A stretch of DNA of 64,000 nt from Aureobasidium sp. EXF-3400. Its lineage: Eukaryota > Ascomycota > Dothideomycetes > Dothideales > Saccotheciaceae. This document shows positions 55,153 through 64,000 of the stretch, piece by piece. Position numbers and translations under genes: made by a program. Below the pieces are notes generated by a model. The model saw only the letters and a list, made by a program, of their open reading frames with translations. It was not told the origin of the DNA and ran no database searches. The stretch lies in assembly GCA_024195585.1 (NCBI GenBank), contig SWBL01000009.1, positions 124,001 through 188,000 of the forward strand, in the 5' to 3' direction. How positions within the stretch are numbered: the first letter of the stretch is position 1; the number at the start of each line of letters is the position of its first letter.

Positions 55153-58032
55153 ATGGATCAAACCACCGCCAGCTGGGACTTTGCACCCGCCGTGCCCGAT
55201 AACCCCGATGAGTGGGAGGATTGGTTGCGTATGGACTTCGCAGACGACCCCATTTCTCCCAATAGTTCAACAAAGACGACCAACAACTCTCCCATGCAAG
55301 ATGTCAACTTCAACCCCGACCAATTCCCCTCGCTCAATGTCGACGAAACGCTTGCGCCGCCACTGATTGTTGGCGACGACGCCAACTTTGGTGACTTTTC
55401 CTTCGCCGACGCCGCTTTCGACTTTGGCCAACCGGACGGCAAGACCGACGAACTACCCTTCCTATTCGGCGCCGAGTCCAGCAATTTACAGCCTGTTCTC
55501 GACCATCTACAAATCGCTCCAAAGGAGGCTTCACCTTCATCGGCGTCCTTGTGGCCACCCATTGGCCAGAACATCGATGCGCCGCAGCAGAGCGAACTGC
55601 TCGCCCCCGTCATCCTCGGTAGCAACGACTACCCTGCTTCAGGACCAGCATCTGTCTCGAGCGCTAGCCAACATCGCAGTAGTCCTGCCTCCACGTCACA
55701 TGCACGCACTAGTGTATCGTCAATATCCCCGGCACCAGAGCAAGCGGAACAACCTGTCAAGAAGAAGGGTGGAAGGAAGCGAAAGGTGTCAAACAGTGAC
55801 GAGGAACAACAGAGCCCAGAAGACGGAGGACCTCCGATCAAAAAGACGTCACACAATGTCATTGAGAAGCGGTACCGCAACAACCTGAATGACAAGATCG
55901 CCGAGCTTCGCGACAGTGTTCCCAGTCTGAGAGCAATGTCGCGACCCAGCGGCAATGATGACTCAGAGGATCTCGAGGGCTTGACACCGGCGCATAAGCT
56001 GAACAAGGCCACAGTACTGGCCAAGGCTACCGAGTACATCAAACATCTGGAGAAGAGAGCAAAGACACAGGCAGACGAGTTGACTCAACTCAAGACTCGC
56101 ATGGCAAATATGGAGAAGGCTATGGCTAGGTCTGCTGCTGCCAATCAACACGCCGGCATCCTCACACCCGCTATCGCCCGCTCAAGGCAAGCCTCGATCG
56201 CTTCCCAAGCACCAAGACGCATCCAGCAAGACCAATACATGCAACAACATACGCAACCCAGCTACGAACCTCAAGAAAGCATCGCTGAACCTGGACAGAC
56301 CAATCTCGTCAACGCTCGGGGTGCTGGCAATGGTTTCGTCGGCAAACTCATGGTCGGCTCACTGGCTGCTCTCATGGTTATGGAAGGCTTCCACGAGCAG
56401 GAACAAGATTCCCATTCCACATCAGGAAGAGGTCTTTTCGCTGCTCCCGTGCACTTGATCAAGCGTGGTCAATTCCTCAGATCCCCATCACATGCTGCTT
56501 ACGGCTCGTCGGCCCAGGCCGCGCTTCCTTTGCTCAAGACCTTCTTGGTCTTTGGTGCCTTCATATACATCCTCCTTCCCCTGCTTCGCTTCAAACCACA
56601 ACCGAAGCAGAAGCAATCGGTTCGCATCTGTCTCACGGCTGCTCCCTCTCTCGCCTCGCCGGTCGAGGTTCGCCGTAAGGCTTGGCTCACTGCTGTGCAG
56701 AGTGTTTGGATGCCACGTCACTTCTTGCTTGAAGTTGTTTCTGTGACATGCAAGATGATCATGCTTAGTCTGCGTCGTCTTGTCGGCTCCGAGTTTTACT
56801 CGCGTGTTTCTGGCAAGACTCCAGATGATGAAGCCGCTCGTATCAAGGCATGGGATATCGCTATCGATGCTCAACTTGCTGGTGGTGATGCTGAGGTCAG
56901 CTACTACCGCTTGCTGCTCACCCTTATGGCTTCTGGTACCTTGCCAGACTCGCCCATCCGTCTCATGCAGAAGGCCGTCCACTTCCGTATATTCTTTTGG
57001 GAAGTCGCCAACGCGGGTTATGGTAACATGTTCATGTTTCGCGACTTTACCGCCAAGGTAGGCAGGGTTTATTGGGACTCTGCGCGTAAGCAACAGCATG
57101 CCCTTGCCGCTGGCGAATACACCGAGAAGCAGATCGCCGACGACAAGATCGAAAGATTGCCTGACTACCTCGCTGAGTTGATCGAGCTCGACTGCGATGA
57201 TGTCCTCACTGACGAAATGATTCAACGTGCTTACAACCTCGCCTGGAACAGGCCCAGTGCTGAGAAGACCATTCCTAACCAGACCATGAACAGTGTGGTT
57301 GAGGATCACGCTATCAGATCACCTCTCGATGCTGTCGCCGCTTGGTTCGCCAACATGACCGTCGACGCCGCTCTTACTCGCGCCTTGGACGCTGATTCCA
57401 ACACAGCTGTCGATGTAACATACCTCGTTGACTTGGCCAACAAGACTGCTCCTCCTGCGTCAGCAACACAGACCCGTGCGCACGTGGCAAAGGCTGTTCT
57501 TATTGAAGAGGATCGTGCGGCACACATCATTGCCGCTCTGGAGACTCTACCAACGGTTACATCTAACGACGGTCTGGACATGCCATCGAACATGATCACA
57601 CATACACCGATTTCTCCAGACACTCACAGTGCTCTGACTCTTGCGAAGATTCTATCCATCGTTTCGCCCACCAACCCGACTCCGGCGCGCGTGCATGCCG
57701 CATCCGTGCTTTCGTCAATGCAACTCATGCCCAACAAAATCACACTACTCACTGCCGTAGCTGCTTACAAGGTCCTGTCGGTCTTCTCCTCTGATGGCCT
57801 ACTCTTCAACAGTGGCAAGCTCGGCCTGGATGATCTGGCTGGCAACCTCAGAGTGTGGATTGGCACGCGTGCAGCCAAGACTGCAGGTCTGACTCGTGAG
57901 CAAAAAGCTACAATCGTCGAGTCTTGTCTCGGGGTCAGCAAGCGTGTTGGCGGATGGAAGGACGAGGAGGAGAAGGATAGCGGGTATGGCAGCCTCGAAG
58001 ACGGCGAAAGGGAGGCTGCCGTGAAGGTGTAG
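55153..58032 (+). CDS. srbA: SREBP transcription factor (SrbA/Sre1)
   Basis: A single exon of 959 residues. The N-terminus is acidic and Pro/Ser-rich. A basic stretch KKKGGRKRK precedes the bHLH domain, which carries the SREBP-specific tyrosine in E238-K-R-Y241-R-N-N and the long loop between helices (LRAMSRPSGNDDSEDLEG). A leucine-zipper-like coil follows. Two membrane segments lie at about 394-413 and 457-480, followed by the large C-terminal DUF2014-type region. The protein is held in the ER or Golgi and released by proteolysis when sterol or oxygen falls, then drives ergosterol, iron and hypoxia genes. The length and order match A. fumigatus SrbA. The lack of introns was checked only by frame continuity. 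Confidence 0.96.
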   Translation: MDQTTASWDFAPAVPDNPDEWEDWLRMDFADDPISPNSSTKTTNNSPMQDVNFNPDQFPSLNVDETLAPPLIVGDDANFGDFSFADAAFDFGQPDGKTDELPFLFGAESSNLQPVLDHLQIAPKEASPSSASLWPPIGQNIDAPQQSELLAPVILGSNDYPASGPASVSSASQHRSSPASTSHARTSVSSISPAPEQAEQPVKKKGGRKRKVSNSDEEQQSPEDGGPPIKKTSHNVIEKRYRNNLNDKIAELRDSVPSLRAMSRPSGNDDSEDLEGLTPAHKLNKATVLAKATEYIKHLEKRAKTQADELTQLKTRMANMEKAMARSAAANQHAGILTPAIARSRQASIASQAPRRIQQDQYMQQHTQPSYEPQESIAEPGQTNLVNARGAGNGFVGKLMVGSLAALMVMEGFHEQEQDSHSTSGRGLFAAPVHLIKRGQFLRSPSHAAYGSSAQAALPLLKTFLVFGAFIYILLPLLRFKPQPKQKQSVRICLTAAPSLASPVEVRRKAWLTAVQSVWMPRHFLLEVVSVTCKMIMLSLRRLVGSEFYSRVSGKTPDDEAARIKAWDIAIDAQLAGGDAEVSYYRLLLTLMASGTLPDSPIRLMQKAVHFRIFFWEVANAGYGNMFMFRDFTAKVGRVYWDSARKQQHALAAGEYTEKQIADDKIERLPDYLAELIELDCDDVLTDEMIQRAYNLAWNRPSAEKTIPNQTMNSVVEDHAIRSPLDAVAAWFANMTVDAALTRALDADSNTAVDVTYLVDLANKTAPPASATQTRAHVAKAVLIEEDRAAHIIAALETLPTVTSNDGLDMPSNMITHTPISPDTHSALTLAKILSIVSPTNPTPARVHAASVLSSMQLMPNKITLLTAVAAYKVLSVFSSDGLLFNSGKLGLDDLAGNLRVWIGTRAAKTAGLTREQKATIVESCLGVSKRVGGWKDEEEKDSGYGSLEDGEREAAVKV

Positions 58033-58683
58033 ATGAGATGTATGTGGCTTTGTATTTAGGCGTTATAAGATGAACAGTGTCTCCCAGCAAGAGCTTGGTC
58101 GAGAACTGGAGGATATACGGGCATAGAATTGGAACTTGGGTATGGTTGCATGGAGGATTAATGGAGGTGTTTTAGGTTAATGTCTTATGCTCATACCACA
58201 GCGACGAATATAATTTCTTCACGATCAGTCCCTTTGCTACAAAAGATGTTTCACCGTCACTTGATCAGGCGAGTGTCGTGTTCGTGAGAGAAGTTGATGA
58301 CACAAGAAGTGAAAGCTACGTGCAGGTGGTCCGAGCGCCATGTCTAACGTCGTCTTTTGCGTGGGCCGAGTGAAAGTGCGAGCGAGAGCTCCATCCAGTC
58401 CGTTTCCCCTCCATCACCACCTTTTCCTTAGCGCTATCTACGCGCACGCGATTAGCTGTCGAATCTCGAACTGCTCGTCGACAAGTTGCGCATGTTTGTC
58501 GCGTAATTGTACATCGCCCAGCGACTCTTCGCGTTCTTCGACTCGTCCTCTATCTCGACTTTCTTTCGCGTCGACAGCGACATCCACCCCATCTCGACCT
58601 ACCGCTCACCTCGTCCCACTCTTCCACCATACTGCGCCTGAGGAAGCTATCAATAACAGCTTCCACCGCGTCTACACATCATC
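58033..58683. other. SREBP 3' UTR and Nup98-96 promoter
   Basis: A 651-bp region. The part from 58380 on is rich in CGTC/TCGC words and pyrimidines, as expected for a promoter and leader. No gene is seen. Confidence 0.5.
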
Positions 58684-61600
58684 ATGTCGTTCGGCGGCTT
58701 TGGCGGCTTCGGCTCGACCAACACGACCAACAACGCAAACACTGGGTTCGGTGCCTCGGCATTCGGTTCATCTACAGCAAACACTGGTAAGTCAAGAGTC
58801 ATGCCCATTTCTTTCCCTACACTGGTCGGTCGGCGCGACGTGGCGCCAGCCTCGACGTCTATATAAACAAGCACTCGCGCATGACTTTACCGCCAGCGCT
58901 GACCATTGTCTCTCATCAACCAGGCTTTGGACAATCCACCACCACTGGGTTCGGACAGCAGCCTGCTGCTGGCTCGAGTCTGTTTGGAGCTTCTACCACC
59001 GGAGGCGGTTTTGGCGGTATGTTCAATACCCGGCCTATCTTGATCGCAGCTTATGGCCTCGTGTCTTGCGACCTTGTCTTCTGATTTACTGTTTTTTGTC
59101 TTCTGTTTTTTGCGCGCTTACTGACTATTATGATTCTCAGGCTTTGGTGCATCCAATAACGGAGCTGCTACATCATCGCCCTTCGGAGCGGCCAACAAGC
59201 CTGCTTTCGGCGCCCCAGCCCCTGCAACAGGAGGAGGTCTTTTCGGCGGCGGTGCCACATCGGGCGGTTTCGGTGCGAACGCTGCTGCTACATCGTCGCC
59301 TTTCGGAGGTGCCGCAAACACCAATACTGGCGGTTTTGGAAACAACAATGCAAATGCTGGCGGCAACACCCTTTTTGGCGCAGCTAAGCCTGCATCCACT
59401 GGATTCGGCGGTGCAGCTACTGGCAACACCATGTTCGGCGGCGGAGCCAACACTCAACCAGCCAACGCATTCGGCGCATCAACCACAGGTTTTGGAGGAG
59501 CACCAGCTGCGCAACCTACAAACAACGGCACAGGTTCCACACCTTTCAGCGCGTTTATCGAGAAAGACAATGCATCATCGGCGAACAGTCACTATCAGTC
59601 CATCACCTTCATGCAGCCTTACCAGGCCTTCTCGTTCGAGGAATTAAGATTGGCCGATTACTCAGCAGGCCGCAAGTCTGGCAATGCCAACGGCCAGGCT
59701 GGCGCCTTCGGTCAGAGTACTGGCTTCGGCAGCGGTTTCAACTCAGGCGCTGCGACTTCAGGATTTGGAGCTCCCCAGGCCACCAACACTGGAGGAGGCA
59801 TGTTTGGTGCTCAGACTAGTGCTCCCGCAACAGGAGGATTCGGCGCACCAGCTGCAAACACCAACACCACCTCTGGATTCGGGGCAGGCGGTGGTCTCTT
59901 TGGCCAGCAGAACAAGCCCGCTACTGGTGGTCTCTTTGGAAGCACACCTGCTTCGACTGGCACTACAGGAGGTGGCATGTTCGGTACAGCCAACAACAAC
60001 ACGGCAACCACTGGCACCGGCTTTGGAGGGTTTGGATCAGCCAACACTCAACAGCCAGCCCAGGCCAACACTGGCGGTCTCTTTGGTGCCAACCAGAACA
60101 ACACACAGAACAAGCCTGCATTTGGCGGATTTGGTAGCACTCCTGCAGCCTCGACTCCATTTGGCGCTTCTTCAACTGGAGGGTTCGGCCAACCCGCACA
60201 AACAAACACCACTGGCGGTACTGGCATGTTTGGACAGGCTGCTACCAACACTGCTAGTCCATTTGGCGGAGCTCAGCAGAACAATGCTCCTGCCGCCAAC
60301 GCAGGTGGTCTTTTCGGTGGCGGTAACGCTTTCGGGCAGAACAACCAGAACCAACAACAACAGCCTCAGGCCGGCGCCACCAACAACCTCTTCGGTGGCA
60401 GTGGCGGTGCCTTTGGACAGAACAACCAGCAAAAGCCTAGTCCTTTCGGTGGTGCATCGACTGGCACAACTGGCGGTCTTTTCGGAAACACTCAGCCTCA
60501 GCAGAACAACACCGGTGGAAATCTGTTTGGTGGTGCTCAGCCTCAGCAGAACACTGGAGGTGGCATGTTCGGTGCTCCTAAACCTGCAGCTACGGGCAAT
60601 CTGTTCGGAGGTGCTCAGACACAGAACACTGGAAGCAGTCTTTTCGGAGGTGCTCAGACTGGACAGAGCACTGGAGGTGGTCTTTTCGGAGGTCAGGCTA
60701 ACCAGCAAAAGCCCGCGGGCGGTCTGTTCGGTGGATCCGGTGGCTTCAATAACCCCAGCCTTGGTAACAACCAGAATCAGCAACAGAATGCTGGCGGCTC
60801 GCTTTTCGGTGGAAGCACTCAGCAGTCTGGTCAGTCGAACGGTCTGTTCGGCCAGTCTAACCAGCAACAATCAAGCTTTGCTGCTACCCTGTTGACCAAC
60901 CCTTATGGCAATGATCAGCTCTTCAGCAACCTCGGAAACCCTGCTCCCGCTGTCGGACCCATCGCTACTCCCCTCTCAGGAGCACAGAAGCCGGCTAAGC
61001 GCCCTGCTGCACTCCCCCAGTTCAAGATCAACCCCAGCGCGAGCTTGCGTCTTATCACTCCCCAAAAGCGCTCGAACGGCTATGGATTCTCGTATGCTAC
61101 TTACGGCACCCCTGGCAGCGCACAGAGCTTTACATCCAACGGCCTTGGAAGCAGCTTGTTGCAGTCTGGTGGTTTGAGTCGCTCTTTGGGTAAGAGTTTC
61201 TCTACCAGCAACCTCAACAAGAGCGTTGGCAGCGGCGACAGCGTCCTCGCTCCTGGAGCTTTCACTCCCAACAACAGATCATACTCTGGCGGCAGTATTC
61301 GTAGACTGAAGATTGACCGTAGCTTGAGAACTGACTTGTTCGGTGACAACTCAGTCGTCGAGCCTCCCACCAAGCGTGTCAGTTTCGATGAGGGTGACAA
61401 GGGTAAGACTTCGACAAATGGATATGTGGAGACCCCTCCCAACAGCGCTCTTGTTCGTACCGAGACTGATGGACCCGAGCCATCTTCTGAGGATCTCGGC
61501 TACTCGCGTGCTGAGCGTCCCACCACCAACGGCGCATCGGTGAACGGCACTTCCTCCATCAACCAAACCAGAAGCAACGAACTCGCAATGGTCCCTGAAG

Positions 61601-64000
61601 ACGGTGTCGCAACAGCCTCTTCCAAGCCTGTTTCTGCAAAGGACTTGCCTCGCTCGCAGGCCGACCCTCAACCCGGCGAGTACTGGATGACTCCATCCAT
61701 GGATGATATCCGCAACATGTCCCGCCAGCAGCTCAAGAGTGTTTCGGGCTTCACTGTTGGCCGCTATGGTGTCGGCAAAGTCGAGTTCGATCCTGTAGAC
61801 CTTACCCAGGTTCCTCTGGATGAGATTATCGACGACATCGTCAAGATCAACGTTCGTCAAGTGACCGTCTACACGACTGGTGTCAACACTCCTCCTATGG
61901 GCCAAGGTCTCAACGTTCCCTCCACCATCACGCTCGAGAACTCGTGGCCTCGTGCTCAGGCTGGCCGTCTTCCTGTCCACGAGCGCAAGGGTCAGCGCTA
62001 CGAGAAGCACATCGAACGTCTGCAACGCGTCCAGGACACGGAGTTCATCAGCTACGACCCTGCCACTGGCGTCTGGGTCTTCCGTGTTCCTCATTTCACC
62101 ACTTACGGACTCGATGATGAGGATGAGTCAGACTTTGAGGCCGACGATGGCACTGATGTGATGAACACTAGCCAAGTCCCTACTCCCAAGGGCAACAACA
62201 CTGCTGTTCAAGAGATGTCGCAGGTCTCATCTGAGGAGGGTTCCGTCATCAGCGATGAAGACGATGAATCCAACCCTGATGACACCTTTGACTTCAAGAA
62301 AGGTCCGTCAAAAATCCTGCCTGGCAGCTTCGGTGCTCAGCCAATTCACAATGATGACGAAATGGCTGACGACAACGATGCTCAGGATCAGGAAGAGGAT
62401 TCCTACTATCTCGAACAGCAAGACGCACATTCGCCTGAAGATCTTTTCAGATCTTCTGGCAGCAGCGACGCACGTGCTGTGGAAGCTGTCGATGCACAAA
62501 TGGAGGAGATGGACTATGGAGAATTTGATGAAGAAGACATGGCAGGATCATTCCCGAAGCCTGCACCTGCTGCTTCAGCTCCCTACAACGACTATGGTAT
62601 CTCTTTCAGCGGATCTCTTATGCCCAAATCAATTCTCAAAGCATCAACTATGTTGAATAGCACACCGAAGAAGGACCTCGCACTTGCTGGTGACTGGGCA
62701 GAACAACTTCAAAGAACTGCTAGCCCCAAGAAGCAAGATCGTCAGGCTCTGCGTGAGCGTCAAAGTGTCATGGGTGCACCCCTTGTTGATACTGCACCAC
62801 CATTGGCCGCGTCTATTGCCGGCAAAGCTTTTTCTACGACTATGGATATCATGAACTCTCTGTGGGCACCCTCGGCCTCCGTTGCAGGTCATGGATTGCA
62901 GGCAAGTTCTGTTGGTGCAAAAGGTTTTGAGGTTTGACCCCCCCATGTCCCCTGTTGATGTTTTCATGACAATGTCTGCTTGTGTGGTTTCTTGATCTGT
63001 GTTTGGTCATGGTAGCTTGTTTACCGCTCATGTCGATACCTTCCATATGTAATAGTGAACGAATGCTAAGATATTTCTCTTGTTTAGTGGCCCTACCAGA
63101 AGCAGTCAAGAACCGAAGATGCCTTTGCCGATATGAACGAAAACGAGCGTGGCTTCCACACGTCTTTCAAGCCTCGGTGGGCTGCAGATGGCACTCTTGT
63201 CTACAATGCCAACGGCAATGCACCCGTACCATCTGGCAACATGGTTGCCTCGAAGAAGCCCATCGTGTCAGAACACAAGGACATCCGCTTCGCTCGTTTT
63301 AGCTCGCCGAAAGACACTGTCACCAAGTCTCTACAATTGCAACTGCAACAGTCGCCTATCACCTCTGCCGAGACCTCCTTCGCCGCCATCGCAGAAAGTC
63401 TTGCACACCCTGAGACTCCCGAAGCCCAACACGAGCGTGCTGTCTGGCGACTAGCCTCTATCCTTTTCGATCCCATCGACATTGGATGTGCTGACCTTAT
63501 CAAGAATATCCCGACTGCCCGAGTTGCTGAGCTCGAGTCACGCATTCGTCGCGACGCATTGTCAAACTTTTGGGCTCAACTCGTTCACGCAGAGGCAGCA
63601 CAGCATGCTAAGGACGCAAGCACGTCAGAGGAAAGGGCGATTGCCTTCTTGAGTGGCAACAGCATTGAGGATGCTTGTTCGGCACTTCTCGAGGGTCGCG
63701 ACTTCCGTCTGGCGACTATTGTTGCTCAACTTCCCGGCAACGCCAAGTCGAAAGAGATGATGGCCAATCAGATCGAGAGCTGGAGATCGCAAAACATGAT
63801 CTCTGAGATGACCGAGTCAGTGCGTGCCTTGTATGAGCTAGTCGCTGGCAACACTTGCATCAGCGAAGGAAAGCTCGGTGCGTCTGAGGACAAAGCCCCA
63901 GCCTTTGGCATTTCGTCGCGCTTTGGCCTTGACTGGCGCCGCTCTTTCGGACTGCGTCTGTGGTTCTCTACAGCCAACGATTCACTCGCAGATGCTGTGC
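58684..64000 (+). CDS. NUP145: Nup98-Nup96 precursor nucleoporin, partial at 3' end
   Basis: Four exons in view: 58684-58786, 58924-59016, 59141-62931 and 63088 to the window end, giving at least 1633 residues. Residues 1 to about 560 are FG/GLFG repeats with Gly, Asn, Gln and Thr spacers, interrupted by a GLEBS-like Gle2-binding segment at about 199-244 (SHYQSITFMQPYQAFSFEEL). The autoproteolytic domain begins near PGEYWMTPSMDDI and self-cleaves at H-F1051/T-T-Y-G. The remainder is the Nup96 part, which joins the Nup84/Nup107 scaffold of the nuclear pore. The 156-nt intron 3 follows GFE; without it the frame stops two codons later. The C-terminus lies outside the window. Confidence 0.97.

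Noticed and set aside
58340..59647. Long + strand open frame across the 5' part of the Nup98-96 gene
   Set aside because: It crosses both introns in a different frame from the FG-repeat protein and has no coherent domain. It is a shadow of the repetitive coding sequence.
59684..60895. 403-codon + frame inside the Nup98 FG repeats
   Set aside because: Leucine/serine-rich text generated by reading GLFG codons one base off.

Overview
This is a nuclear chromosome segment from a filamentous ascomycete. The evidence is dense genes on both strands, short GT-AG introns of about 50 to 160 nt with CTAAC/CTAAT branch sites, and proteins typical of Pezizomycotina: a FadA-type G-alpha, an SREBP with a C-terminal DUF2014 region, a fused Nup98-Nup96 precursor and an NFX1-type helicase. 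The style fits Dothideomycetes, but I cannot fix a genus. I see no rRNA, convincing tRNA, CRISPR array, virus or intact transposon. Exon positions were worked out by hand from splice signals and reading-frame continuity.

Layout. 0-16 kb: Rab5 GTPase (+), a small spliced orphan gene (-), FIT2/Scs3 (-), a gene-poor 3 kb stretch, a C2H2 zinc-finger protein (+), a Nudix protein (+), an ankyrin protein (+) and a repeat-bearing membrane coiled-coil protein (-). 16-30 kb: SnoaL-like protein (-), DUF4149 membrane protein (-), Ku80 (+, ten exons), kinetochore Dsn1/Mis13 (-), C2-domain phosphatidylserine decarboxylase (-) and a HAD phosphatase (-). 30-44 kb: G-alpha subunit (-), LIM protein (-), inositol-1-phosphate synthase (+) and MYND-finger protein (-). 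44-64 kb: NFX1-type SF1 helicase (-), MFS transporter (+), a second HAD hydrolase (-), F-box protein (-), SREBP (+) and Nup98-Nup96 (+, cut by the window end).

Functional links. The genes are mostly housekeeping and not one cluster. Four of the 22 recognised genes act in ER lipid homeostasis: FIT2 (lipid droplet and acyl-CoA handling), PSD2-type decarboxylase (phosphatidylethanolamine), INO1 (inositol) and SREBP (sterol and hypoxia control). Others serve signalling (G-alpha, Rab5), genome maintenance (Ku80, Dsn1), RNA silencing or surveillance (NFX1 helicase) and nuclear transport (Nup98-96).

Most worth a second look: the small spliced gene at 1751-2214; the G-alpha C-terminus, which reads AGLI where the usual group I sequence is CGLI; the orphan membrane coiled-coil protein with 42-bp repeats; a GC-AG intron in the decarboxylase gene; and ambiguous splicing in Dsn1 and the helicase.
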